This document shows, piece by piece, positions 53,925 to 60,916 of a stretch of 64,000 nucleotides of DNA; positions within the stretch are counted from its first letter, which is position 1; every line of letters begins with the position of its first letter. The notes under the pieces are model-generated. The model saw only the letters and a program-made list of their open reading frames with translations. It did not search any database and was not told the origin of the DNA. The position numbers were made by a program, and so were the translations under genes. Origin of the DNA: Nitrospirales bacterium LBB_01 (GTDB taxonomy: Bacteria > Nitrospirota > Thermodesulfovibrionia > Thermodesulfovibrionales > Magnetobacteriaceae); assembly GCA_004376055.2 (NCBI GenBank), contig CP049016.1, forward strand, positions 2,914,001 to 2,978,000, written 5' to 3'.

Positions 53925-55169
53925 ATGAACATTATTAGAGGACTTATTGGGATTATAACGCTTCTTCTTTTTTCCTGGATTATTAGCGAAAACAGGAAAG
54001 CGATAAAGCTAAAACCTGTGATTTCTGGTATACTTCTACAGATATTGCTTGTAGTTTTGATGTTGAAAGTACAAATTTTCAAAGATATTTTTCTATTTTT
54101 GAATAAAGCTGTGGCAGTTTTAGAGAAATCAACTCAAGCTGGGACGTCTCTTGTTTTTGGCTATATAGGCGGAGGGAAAGTCCCCTTTGAGGAGATTATT
54201 CCTGGCGGCTCCTATGTGTTGGCCTTTCAATCGTTACCGATGGTGTTAATCGTAAGCGCTCTATCGTCTTTGCTATTTTACTGGCGGATATTACCATACG
54301 TAGTGCGGGGGTTTTCTTATACTCTTCAGAAAACTATGGGGGTTGGGGGGGCAGTGGGGTTAAGCACATCGGCAAATATTTTCCTTGGTATGGTGGAGTC
54401 ACCGCTTTTTGTCAAACCGTACCTCAGACAGATGTCACGGGGCGAGCTGTTTGCGGTTATGTCAACAGGCATGGCAGGCATTGCCGGTACGGTTATGATT
54501 TTGTATGCGAGCATTTTAGGTTCTGTAATTCCAGATGTTCTTGGACAAATTCTTCTTGCCTCAGTAGTGAGCGCTATTGCGTCTCTGGTATTTTCCTTTA
54601 TAATGGTGCCGCCGGTTGGTGAGCCGACATCAGGCGACATTACTGTCCCCCAGACTGCACGCAGCTCACTGGATGCTGTTGTTAAGGGCACGGAGGAGGG
54701 CATAGGTTTGTTAATAAACATAGTAGCTACGCTTGTTGTTTTTGTTGCACTTGTGCATCTTGCAAACTATGGGCTTTCTATGTTAGGCGTTTTTTATGGC
54801 GGACCGTTAACATTACAAAGGGTTTTAGGCCTAATAATGTCCCCTTTTGTATGGGCTATAGGGATACCGTGGTCAGAGGCACAAGTGGCTGGATCGCTTA
54901 TGGGAACCAAAACGGTCTTAAATGAGTTTGTAGCCTACATAGACATGTCTAAATTGCCACCGGGGACACTTTGCCAAAGAAGCAACATGATAATGCTCTA
55001 TACGTTGTGCGGCTTTGCCAACCTCGGAAGTCTCGGAATACTTATCGCCGGCCTTAGTTCGATGGTGCCTGAAAAAAAGGACGAAATTATCTCACTCGGT
55101 TTTAAGTCCATTATCTCAGGCACACTATCCTCCAGCATGACAGGCGCCATTATCGGTATGTTTTATTAG
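53925..55169 (+). CDS. NupC-type concentrative nucleoside transporter
   Basis: A 414-residue membrane protein with ten or so helices and the CNT family's conserved segments, including GYIGGGKVPF, STSANIFLGMVESPLFVKPYL, MSTGMAGIAGTVM and a central GIPWSEAQVAGSLMGTKTVLNEFVAYIDM. It imports nucleosides with sodium or proton. The frame opens at a TTG (53895), but the ATG at 53925 has AAAAGG 6-7 nt upstream and starts at the natural first helix. Monocistronic by position. Confidence 0.92.
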   Translation: MNIIRGLIGIITLLLFSWIISENRKAIKLKPVISGILLQILLVVLMLKVQIFKDIFLFLNKAVAVLEKSTQAGTSLVFGYIGGGKVPFEEIIPGGSYVLAFQSLPMVLIVSALSSLLFYWRILPYVVRGFSYTLQKTMGVGGAVGLSTSANIFLGMVESPLFVKPYLRQMSRGELFAVMSTGMAGIAGTVMILYASILGSVIPDVLGQILLASVVSAIASLVFSFIMVPPVGEPTSGDITVPQTARSSLDAVVKGTEEGIGLLINIVATLVVFVALVHLANYGLSMLGVFYGGPLTLQRVLGLIMSPFVWAIGIPWSEAQVAGSLMGTKTVLNEFVAYIDMSKLPPGTLCQRSNMIMLYTLCGFANLGSLGILIAGLSSMVPEKKDEIISLGFKSIISGTLSSSMTGAIIGMFY

Positions 55170-55192
55170 ACTTAGTAAAACGTGTTTTTCTG

Positions 55193-56164
55193 TTAATTCT
55201 CTGTATCGTTTAGTGAATGCAGCAAGGCATCAACAGTGGTTACTGCAGTACCAACGAAGCCTACAACAATGCCTGCGGCATGATTTGCTATCACAGCGCT
55301 TTCCACTAAAGAGGCGCCTGATACATACGCAAGTGTAAATGCCGATATTACCGTGTCTCCGGCGCCAGTGACGTCATAAACGGCTTTTGCTACTGTAGGA
55401 ATATGATGAACCTGCGTTTCATAAAAAAGACTCATCCCCTCATCCCCTCTGGTTATCAGCACGCTGTTAAGGTTCAGGGTTTTAAGGAGTTTTTTACCGG
55501 CTCGCTCCAGCGATTGTTTGTCTTCTATGGCAACCCCTGAACCCTCCTGCGCCTCCTTTTTATTAGGGGTTATCATGGAAAGCCCATGATAGTATTGAAA
55601 GTGGCCTACTTTTGGGTCAGCAGATATAAATTTATGGTCACCTACGGTCTTATCTACAAGAAACTTAATAAAACCCTGAGTTATTACACCTTTTTTGTAA
55701 TCTGAAATAATAATAGCGTCAAATTTATCTAAATTATCACCAACATACTCTGTTATGTGTTTCAGGGCTGATTTGCCTATGGCGGCCCTGCTCTCTTTGT
55801 CAAAACGTACCACCTGCTGGCCGTGTGCTATGACGCGGGATTTTGTGGTTGTAGGCCTCTCATCGCGGTATATGCCCTCGGTGCGTATCCCGCGCTCTTT
55901 AAACAGAGATGATAAAACTGCCTCGTTGTAATCATCGCCTGCCACCCCTGATACTGTTACGGATGCTCCCAGTGAAACCACATTGTGAGCCACATTACCG
56001 GCCCCACCTAGCAGATAGCTTTCCCTCTCCACATCGACAACCGGCACAGGGGCCTCCGGTGAGATCCTCTCCACCTTGCCCCACACATAGTGGTCAAGTA
56101 TTATATCCCCTATGACCAGAATGTGCCTGTCTTTAAATTTTTCCAATATGTTTTTAAAAGACAT
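55193..56164 (-). CDS. rfaE1: D-glycero-beta-D-manno-heptose-7-phosphate kinase
   Basis: A 323-residue PfkB-family sugar kinase of the RfaE/HldE first domain: GDIILDHYVWGKVERISPEAPVPVV near the start, LLGGAGNVAHN, DYKKGVI, and the catalytic DVTGAGDTVISAFTLA with Asp as base. It phosphorylates heptose 7-phosphate at O-1 for LPS inner core synthesis. The nucleotidyltransferase domain fused in E. coli HldE is absent, so a separate gene must exist elsewhere. A TATAGT box ends 4 nt before the ATG. Confidence 0.93.
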   Translation of the reverse strand: MSFKNILEKFKDRHILVIGDIILDHYVWGKVERISPEAPVPVVDVERESYLLGGAGNVAHNVVSLGASVTVSGVAGDDYNEAVLSSLFKERGIRTEGIYRDERPTTTKSRVIAHGQQVVRFDKESRAAIGKSALKHITEYVGDNLDKFDAIIISDYKKGVITQGFIKFLVDKTVGDHKFISADPKVGHFQYYHGLSMITPNKKEAQEGSGVAIEDKQSLERAGKKLLKTLNLNSVLITRGDEGMSLFYETQVHHIPTVAKAVYDVTGAGDTVISAFTLAYVSGASLVESAVIANHAAGIVVGFVGTAVTTVDALLHSLNDTEN

Positions 56165-56201
56165 CGATACTATAATGATATAACACGCAGCAACTATAAA
56201 T

Positions 56202-56264
56202 CAATAAGGAATCCTGCATAACATGCCTGTAAAAGACAACATTTCAACAAGGGATTCCTTATTG
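56202..56264. repeat. 13-bp perfect inverted repeat
   Basis: CAATAAGGAATCC (56202-56214) and GGATTCCTTATTG (56252-56264) are perfect inverted copies with a 37-bp gap. The right arm overlaps the -35 box of the next promoter, so it is a candidate operator. Confidence 0.65.
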
Positions 56265-56290
56265 ACAAAACTTTTTAAAACTTTTACACT
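56262..56290 (+). promoter_or_regulatory. promoter of the formylglycine-enzyme-fold gene
   Basis: TTGACA at 56262-56267, 17-nt spacer, TACACT at 56285-56290. The leader is about 57 nt to the ATG at 56354. Confidence 0.55.
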
Positions 56291-56353
56291 AATTAGAACG
56301 AGCAGTTACTTCTCCATTTGTGAGAATGCTACTATTTACTAAGGGGACATTTG

Positions 56354-57082
56354 ATGAGAAAGATAGTAACCATTCTGGTGTGTACGGCTATTGTGCTTAC
56401 AGCCGTATTAGTACTAAAAAACAACGCATATGGTGAAACGTTTACAGACAGTGTTACGTCAATGGAATTTGTTAAAATAGGCGACGGCTTGTATATGGGC
56501 AAATATGAAGTTACAAATGCTCAGTATAGAAAATTCAAGCCCGACCACAACAGCAGAGCGGTTGACGGAATGTCTTTAAACGGGGATAACCAGCCTGTGG
56601 TATATGTGTCTTTTGAGGAGGCTGAGGACTTTGCAAAGTGGTTGTCACATAAGACAGGGATGAGCTTTAGACTACCTGCGAGCAAGGAGTGGGAGAGTGC
56701 CTGCAGGGCTGGTACAGATAATGACAAATACTGGCAAAAACCTGAAGATGCCTGTCGTTATGCTAATCTTTTAGATATAACGCATAGAGATAAATTGATA
56801 AAAGAAAATCTTAGGGGAGACTCTACTAATATTAAATGTGAGGATGGTTTTGTAGTAACGGCTCCAGTAGGCAGTAAAGAGCCAAACAAGTTTGGATTGT
56901 ATGATATGTTGGGAAATGTGTCGGAGTGGACGGCTACTACCTCTGGTGACATGCGTATTGTACGTGGAGGCAGTTGGCACTCTAACTCTGACTTAGCAGA
57001 CTGTTATAGATTTAATACATCTTTTCCCAACACATGGGATGGTGATTTAGGTTTTCGTCTTGTCTATGAAAAGAAGCAGTAA
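56354..57082 (+). CDS. SUMF1/FGE-fold secreted protein
   Basis: A 242-residue protein with an N-terminal signal sequence (about 1-25) and one formylglycine-generating-enzyme/sulfatase-modifying-factor domain: MEFVKIGDGLYMGKYEVTNAQY, PVVYVSFEEAEDFAKWLS, FRLPASKEWESACRAG, LYDMLGNVSEWTATTS and IVRGGSWHSNSD, ending GDLGFRLVYE. The fold is shared by sulfatase activators, EgtB-type enzymes and many binding proteins. The paired active-site Cys of true FGE is not evident, so a structural or binding role is as likely. The ATG at 56354 is preferred over a TTG one codon before; GGGGA lies upstream. Confidence 0.85.
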   Translation: MRKIVTILVCTAIVLTAVLVLKNNAYGETFTDSVTSMEFVKIGDGLYMGKYEVTNAQYRKFKPDHNSRAVDGMSLNGDNQPVVYVSFEEAEDFAKWLSHKTGMSFRLPASKEWESACRAGTDNDKYWQKPEDACRYANLLDITHRDKLIKENLRGDSTNIKCEDGFVVTAPVGSKEPNKFGLYDMLGNVSEWTATTSGDMRIVRGGSWHSNSDLADCYRFNTSFPNTWDGDLGFRLVYEKKQ

Positions 57083-57105
57083 CAGACTTAAAAAAGCTAC
57101 TCCGC

Positions 57106-57166
57106 AGATGACACAGATAAACGCAGATTAAAAAAACAAATCTGTGGAAATCTGCGGAAGAAATCC
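57106..57166. repeat. CCGCAGATGACACAGATAAA dispersed repeat
   Basis: Contains CCGCAGATGACACAGATAAA and AATCTGTGGAAATCTGCGGA. It is related, in inverted order, to the element at 36987-37052. Confidence 0.55.
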
Positions 57167-57194
57167 TTATTCTGTATAGCCCTGTGCTGTTGCA

Positions 57195-59093
57195 CTATTT
57201 AAGATACAGAAAATTCTTAGCCTTTTCATCGTAGGAGATAATAACACTGTCTTTTGGCTTTAAGTTTTTATCAATATCCAGCTCGCTCTTTTTGTCGGGA
57301 AACAGGGTCTCCTCCATTCTAAAGCTAAGTGCTGCCTGCTTGGGAACAACCAGTATTTCGTCATAAACAAACACTGAGGAATCTCTCCTTATACCACGCG
57401 CATAGTACACTTTTGAATATATTGGTTTGTTGTTTTCAAGCAGTTCCACTTTAATTGGAGAGCGTTCGCTGGCCACTGACGAGGTTGATCTGTACTTGAA
57501 AGTCAGAATAATTACGGCTTTGTCCTCTGGATAAAATGCCTTCAGATCGTTTGTAAGCGGATAAAGAACTGCCACGAGTATAAGTAGTATTATCGTTGCC
57601 AGAACATAGTTTAACTTTTTGCGTCCTATGATAACCAGTTTATCTGTCTTAAGGTTGCTATCAATATCCGAGATGAACTTTTCGAGTTCTTTTGTGATAT
57701 TTTCAATCGAGGTTGTCTCAAATACCCGAATTGCTGAGACATCCACATCTTTGCTTAACGAGGGTTTTCTGTTTTTTTCATACCTCTGTACCATCCACTT
57801 ACATCCCTCTCTGTAGTTGCAGTCTCCCTCCTCGCACCCAACCATAAAAACACCCTTAACGCCTGAGGCTAAAATATCTTTGGCGTGATTAACATGCACC
57901 GAACCAATGCAGGGAACATCAAACGCCATAACACCGTCTTTTTGCGGAATTTCAGCCGTAAATTTACACCTGAATGCTACAATTTTTGGCATCATCGTCT
58001 TAACTGTGTCAAGTACCTCTGCCCACGGATAATCCTCAAGTGTGATAGATTTAAAACTGCAAGCGCCAACACAAATGCCACAAGCTGCACATTTGCTTTC
58101 ATTTACCACAGCTTTCTTTTTGCCGCCCTCTATACGGCTCATCGTCACGGCCTCATAGGGGCAGTCTATGTAGCAGCGCTCACACCCCGTGCATCTTTCA
58201 CGGTCTATTACGGCAGGGAAAACTTTTTTCCCTTTTATCAACCACGGGAAAATTATCAGAAGCAAAAGTCCACCGGAAATCACAAGCCACATCGTAGATA
58301 TCGGCATAATGTTTAAGAGCGGATATATGAAAAAATACGCCCAGTCCATGTGAATTTCAAAAGGAATGCTTGAAAGACTTGCGCCTACGTCACTCTTTGC
58401 TTTAAGCACATAGCTCAGCACCAACATATTGATAAGAAGAGTTATCCATAGAAACTTAGGAGGAACCAGCTTCGGACGCGCATTTCTCATAACATGAATC
58501 CACAGCACAAACACAATGCCTATAGTCAGTGCCACGTGAAAATAGAGCAGCATCCTGAATAATCCACCAAGCATTTTCACATCAATTCCAAAAAATGTGC
58601 TCATCATAGAGTCGCCAAACACCGGTAAGTAGCTCAGAAACTTTCCCGTAAGAACGCCGATAAGCTGTGCCTTAGCGTCCCACACTAATATATAGCCCGA
58701 TATTCCGATGGTAAGAAAAATCAACAGGGCCAGCACACCTGTTATCCACGCTACCCACCGAAACGTGCGGAAACGATCCGTGACCAACACGTGCATTGTG
58801 TGTACAACAGTGGTAAATATCAGGGCAGCAGAGGTGTATCTGTGAAGACCTCTCATAAGATTGCCTAAAAAACTCGCCGTTATGCCCTCAACCGAGGAAA
58901 AGCAAAATCTGGGGTCTATATTGTAAAACAAGTACAGGTATATTCCCGATATTGTATCTACAACAAGCAGGAAAATGGCTATTGCGCCAAGGTAGTGAAG
59001 CGGATTAAGTTTTAATGAAAACACGCTGCTCATGGCATCGGAAACACGGTGAAACGCCTTTAATGGCGCTGCTGGTTTAGTAAGTTCTTTCAT
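57195..59093 (-). CDS. cytochrome b / ferredoxin / MvhD-like fusion protein
   Basis: A 632-residue membrane redox protein. The N-terminal cytochrome b6-type core (about 20-290, seven or so helices) has heme-ligand His pairs in LHRYTSAALIFTTVVHTMHVL and YFHVALTIGIVFVLWIHVM. A two-cluster ferredoxin follows (CTGCERCYIDCP, CAACGICVGACS, about 303-350). Then comes an MvhD/FrhD-like domain (about 355-470) with FRCKFTAEIPQKDG, DVPCIGSVHVNHAKD and GCEEGDCNYREGCKW. One more membrane helix (about 495-515) and a beta-rich periplasmic domain end the protein. It probably joins quinone, Fe-S and cytochrome electron transfer. Divergent from the oxidase-like operon. Confidence 0.85.
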   Translation of the reverse strand: MKELTKPAAPLKAFHRVSDAMSSVFSLKLNPLHYLGAIAIFLLVVDTISGIYLYLFYNIDPRFCFSSVEGITASFLGNLMRGLHRYTSAALIFTTVVHTMHVLVTDRFRTFRWVAWITGVLALLIFLTIGISGYILVWDAKAQLIGVLTGKFLSYLPVFGDSMMSTFFGIDVKMLGGLFRMLLYFHVALTIGIVFVLWIHVMRNARPKLVPPKFLWITLLINMLVLSYVLKAKSDVGASLSSIPFEIHMDWAYFFIYPLLNIMPISTMWLVISGGLLLLIIFPWLIKGKKVFPAVIDRERCTGCERCYIDCPYEAVTMSRIEGGKKKAVVNESKCAACGICVGACSFKSITLEDYPWAEVLDTVKTMMPKIVAFRCKFTAEIPQKDGVMAFDVPCIGSVHVNHAKDILASGVKGVFMVGCEEGDCNYREGCKWMVQRYEKNRKPSLSKDVDVSAIRVFETTSIENITKELEKFISDIDSNLKTDKLVIIGRKKLNYVLATIILLILVAVLYPLTNDLKAFYPEDKAVIILTFKYRSTSSVASERSPIKVELLENNKPIYSKVYYARGIRRDSSVFVYDEILVVPKQAALSFRMEETLFPDKKSELDIDKNLKPKDSVIISYDEKAKNFLYLK

Positions 59094-59125
59094 GTTTTAT
59101 CCTACCTGTTAAAGTTAGAGTTATA

Positions 59126-59143
59126 CTATGACATATATCATAG
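59126..59143. promoter_or_regulatory. Crp/Fnr-like palindrome
   Basis: CTATGACATATATCATAG: 6-bp arms CTATGA/TCATAG around a 6-bp spacer, the same half-site spacing (TGA-N6-TCA) used by Crp/Fnr-family regulators. It lies 33 nt upstream of the cytochrome b fusion start codon and about 80 nt upstream of the divergent operon's -35 box. Which regulator binds is unknown. Confidence 0.5.
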
Positions 59144-59221
59144 CAGTACCAGCTGACATAAAGAATGTAACATAAGTCACCAATTTCATTGAGAAGTTTT
59201 TTTTACTTGCGATTTATGTTA

Positions 59222-59250
59222 TTGACTTTTTATTTTTTTTAATATACACT
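59222..59250 (+). promoter_or_regulatory. promoter of the cytochrome c/oxidase-like operon
   Basis: TTGACT at 59222-59227, 17-nt spacer, TACACT at 59245-59250. A T-rich spacer and A/T-rich flanks. The start near 59257 gives a leader of about 158 nt. Confidence 0.5.
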
Positions 59251-59414
59251 GTGCAGGATTTTGAGAGAATGGCAGCTTTAGAGACTATTACAGTTATGGA
59301 GAATTTTAGGATTTTTGGAGTGTTTAGGGAGGCATGGATATTTTACTCTATGTAAGCCGTTTTTTTTTGTAACATAGGGAACTCAAAACAATTTACCCCA
59401 TAAGGAGGGCAAAA

Positions 59415-60179
59415 ATGAAAGGCAGAGTTGTATCGTTAGTAGTTCTTGGTGTTGTTTTTTGGGCTTTTGTTGTAGGGGAAAGTTATGGAGCAGACCCGCA
59501 GGCTCAGCTTGGAAAAACAGTGTATGAGAGAAGATGTGCATTTTGCCACGGACTAAGCGGCAATGGACATGGCACAGCAGAGTTCGTCTACAAGAAGAAG
59601 GAAGGGAAAATATGGAAGCTTTATCCACGTGATTTTACCTTTGGGTCATTCAAGTTTAGATCAACGCCTACCGGCTCACTGCCTACAGATGCGGATCTGA
59701 TGAGAATACTGACCCGCGGCATCCCAAGGTCAAGTATGCCGGCTGGCAGGGATCTTTCCGATGCGGAAAAAAACGCTGTCATCCAGTATATCAAGACATT
59801 TTCTGCAAGATGGAAAAATGAACAGCCAGGAGAGTCTATCCATGTTTCAGCTAAGCCTGACTACGTGGGAAGCCCCGAGTCTGTAGCAAAGGGCGAGCAG
59901 GTATGGAAAAACATGAAGTGCTGGGAATGCCATGGTGAGCAAGGCAAAGGAGACGGTACAAAGTCTGAGACAATCAAAGACGATATGAAAAGACCGATAC
60001 TCCCGTTTGACTTTACAATAGGGGCCTTAAAGAGAGGTTCAGCTCCAGAGGATATCTACCTTGCATACACAACAGGACTTGACGGAACCGGAATGCCCTC
60101 TTATGAGGATTCACTCAATGAGGAGGATCGCTGGAATTTGGTGTCTTATACGCAAAAGTTAATGGGAGTGGTTAAATAA
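59415..60179 (+). CDS. diheme cytochrome c
   Basis: A 254-residue periplasmic protein. A signal peptide (about 1-25) is followed by two class I cytochrome c domains: CAFCH at residues 41-45 with a Met ligand in SSMPAG near 108, and CWECH at 169-173 with Met in GTGMPSY. It is the likely electron donor to the CuA subunit encoded two genes on. GGAGG lies 9 nt before the ATG. Its stop region overlaps the upstream signals of the small subunit gene. Confidence 0.92.
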   Translation: MKGRVVSLVVLGVVFWAFVVGESYGADPQAQLGKTVYERRCAFCHGLSGNGHGTAEFVYKKKEGKIWKLYPRDFTFGSFKFRSTPTGSLPTDADLMRILTRGIPRSSMPAGRDLSDAEKNAVIQYIKTFSARWKNEQPGESIHVSAKPDYVGSPESVAKGEQVWKNMKCWECHGEQGKGDGTKSETIKDDMKRPILPFDFTIGALKRGSAPEDIYLAYTTGLDGTGMPSYEDSLNEEDRWNLVSYTQKLMGVVK

Positions 60180-60193
60180 TGGAGGTGAAAAAT

Positions 60194-60361
60194 ATGGATG
60201 ACAGAACAGCTCTTGAGAAACTTCTTGATAATCCGATAGCACTTTTAATACTTTCAAACGTCATATTTGCCCTCACCTACTTTGTATGGGGGGCATACAA
60301 AATTGTAACCATACCTCAGGTGCCGCAAGCCCTTAAAGATTTGATAATGGGAGGGAAATAA
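60194..60361 (+). CDS. small single-helix oxidase subunit
   Basis: A 55-residue protein with one membrane helix (about 13-35) flanked by charged residues, ending in a short amphipathic tail. It lies between the cytochrome c and subunit II genes and is probably a small accessory subunit like those of ba3-type or cbb3-type oxidases. The first in-frame ATG (60179) contains the ribosome-binding site GGAGGTG in its own codons, so the ATG at 60194 is the true start. The next gene begins 1 nt after the stop. Confidence 0.7.
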   Translation: MDDRTALEKLLDNPIALLILSNVIFALTYFVWGAYKIVTIPQVPQALKDLIMGGK

Positions 60362-60362
60362 C

Positions 60363-60893
60363 ATGGCATTAGTTTCTCCAGAAAAAGGATGGTTTCAAAA
60401 GAAGGTCGCAAAAGATGAAAAGATGTGGATAACGTTTGCTACCATAGTTGCACTGGCGTTGTTTGCAATCATGGTGTTATGGCATGTGGTAGGTAAACAA
60501 AACCCATCTTACACAGTCTATAGCACATCACCTGATGAGTTTTACAAGATGGCACAGGCTAATTGGAAGCAGTACAAGGTTGGCGAGGAAAGCGGCATAC
60601 CGGTTGTAAAGCCGGCGCCGGATGGCGACGTTTATGTTATCGGCACAACGTGGAGCTGGGAACCAGTCATTATTCTTAAAAAGGGAGCCAAGTACAGGTT
60701 TCACGTATCGTCTATGGATCTCCTTCATGGCTTTTCTCTGCAGCCAATGAACATGAACTTTTTAATTCATCCTGGCTATGATTATGTGCTGACGTTTAAG
60801 CCTACATACAGTGGTGATTTCCGATTAATCTGTAACGAGTACTGCGGCCCTGGTCATCATACGATGATAGGTAAGATAGTAGTAGAAGATTAA
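60363..60893 (+). CDS. CuA subunit II of a heme-copper oxidase/NO reductase
   Basis: A 176-residue protein with one N-terminal helix (about 22-43) and a periplasmic cupredoxin domain. All CuA ligands are present: His122 (LLHGF), Cys157 and Cys161 (CNEYC), His165 and Met168 (GPGHHTM). The short length and single helix match subunit II of ba3-type (B-family) oxidases and of CuA-containing NO reductases. It accepts electrons from cytochrome c. A strong GGGAGG site precedes the ATG; it starts 1 nt after the small subunit. Confidence 0.93.
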   Translation: MALVSPEKGWFQKKVAKDEKMWITFATIVALALFAIMVLWHVVGKQNPSYTVYSTSPDEFYKMAQANWKQYKVGEESGIPVVKPAPDGDVYVIGTTWSWEPVIILKKGAKYRFHVSSMDLLHGFSLQPMNMNFLIHPGYDYVLTFKPTYSGDFRLICNEYCGPGHHTMIGKIVVED

Positions 60894-60916
60894 AGCTGAA
60901 GGAGGAGCACAATATA

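Larger units (their letters stand above)
59094..59414. other. 321-nt divergent control region
   Basis: Between the cytochrome b fusion gene and the cytochrome c operon. It holds a Crp/Fnr-like palindrome (59126-59143), the plus-strand promoter (59222-59250) and a leader of about 160 nt. The leader contains a 28-codon ORF (59269-59355). TGTAACATA occurs twice, near 59165 and 59369. Confidence 0.55.
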
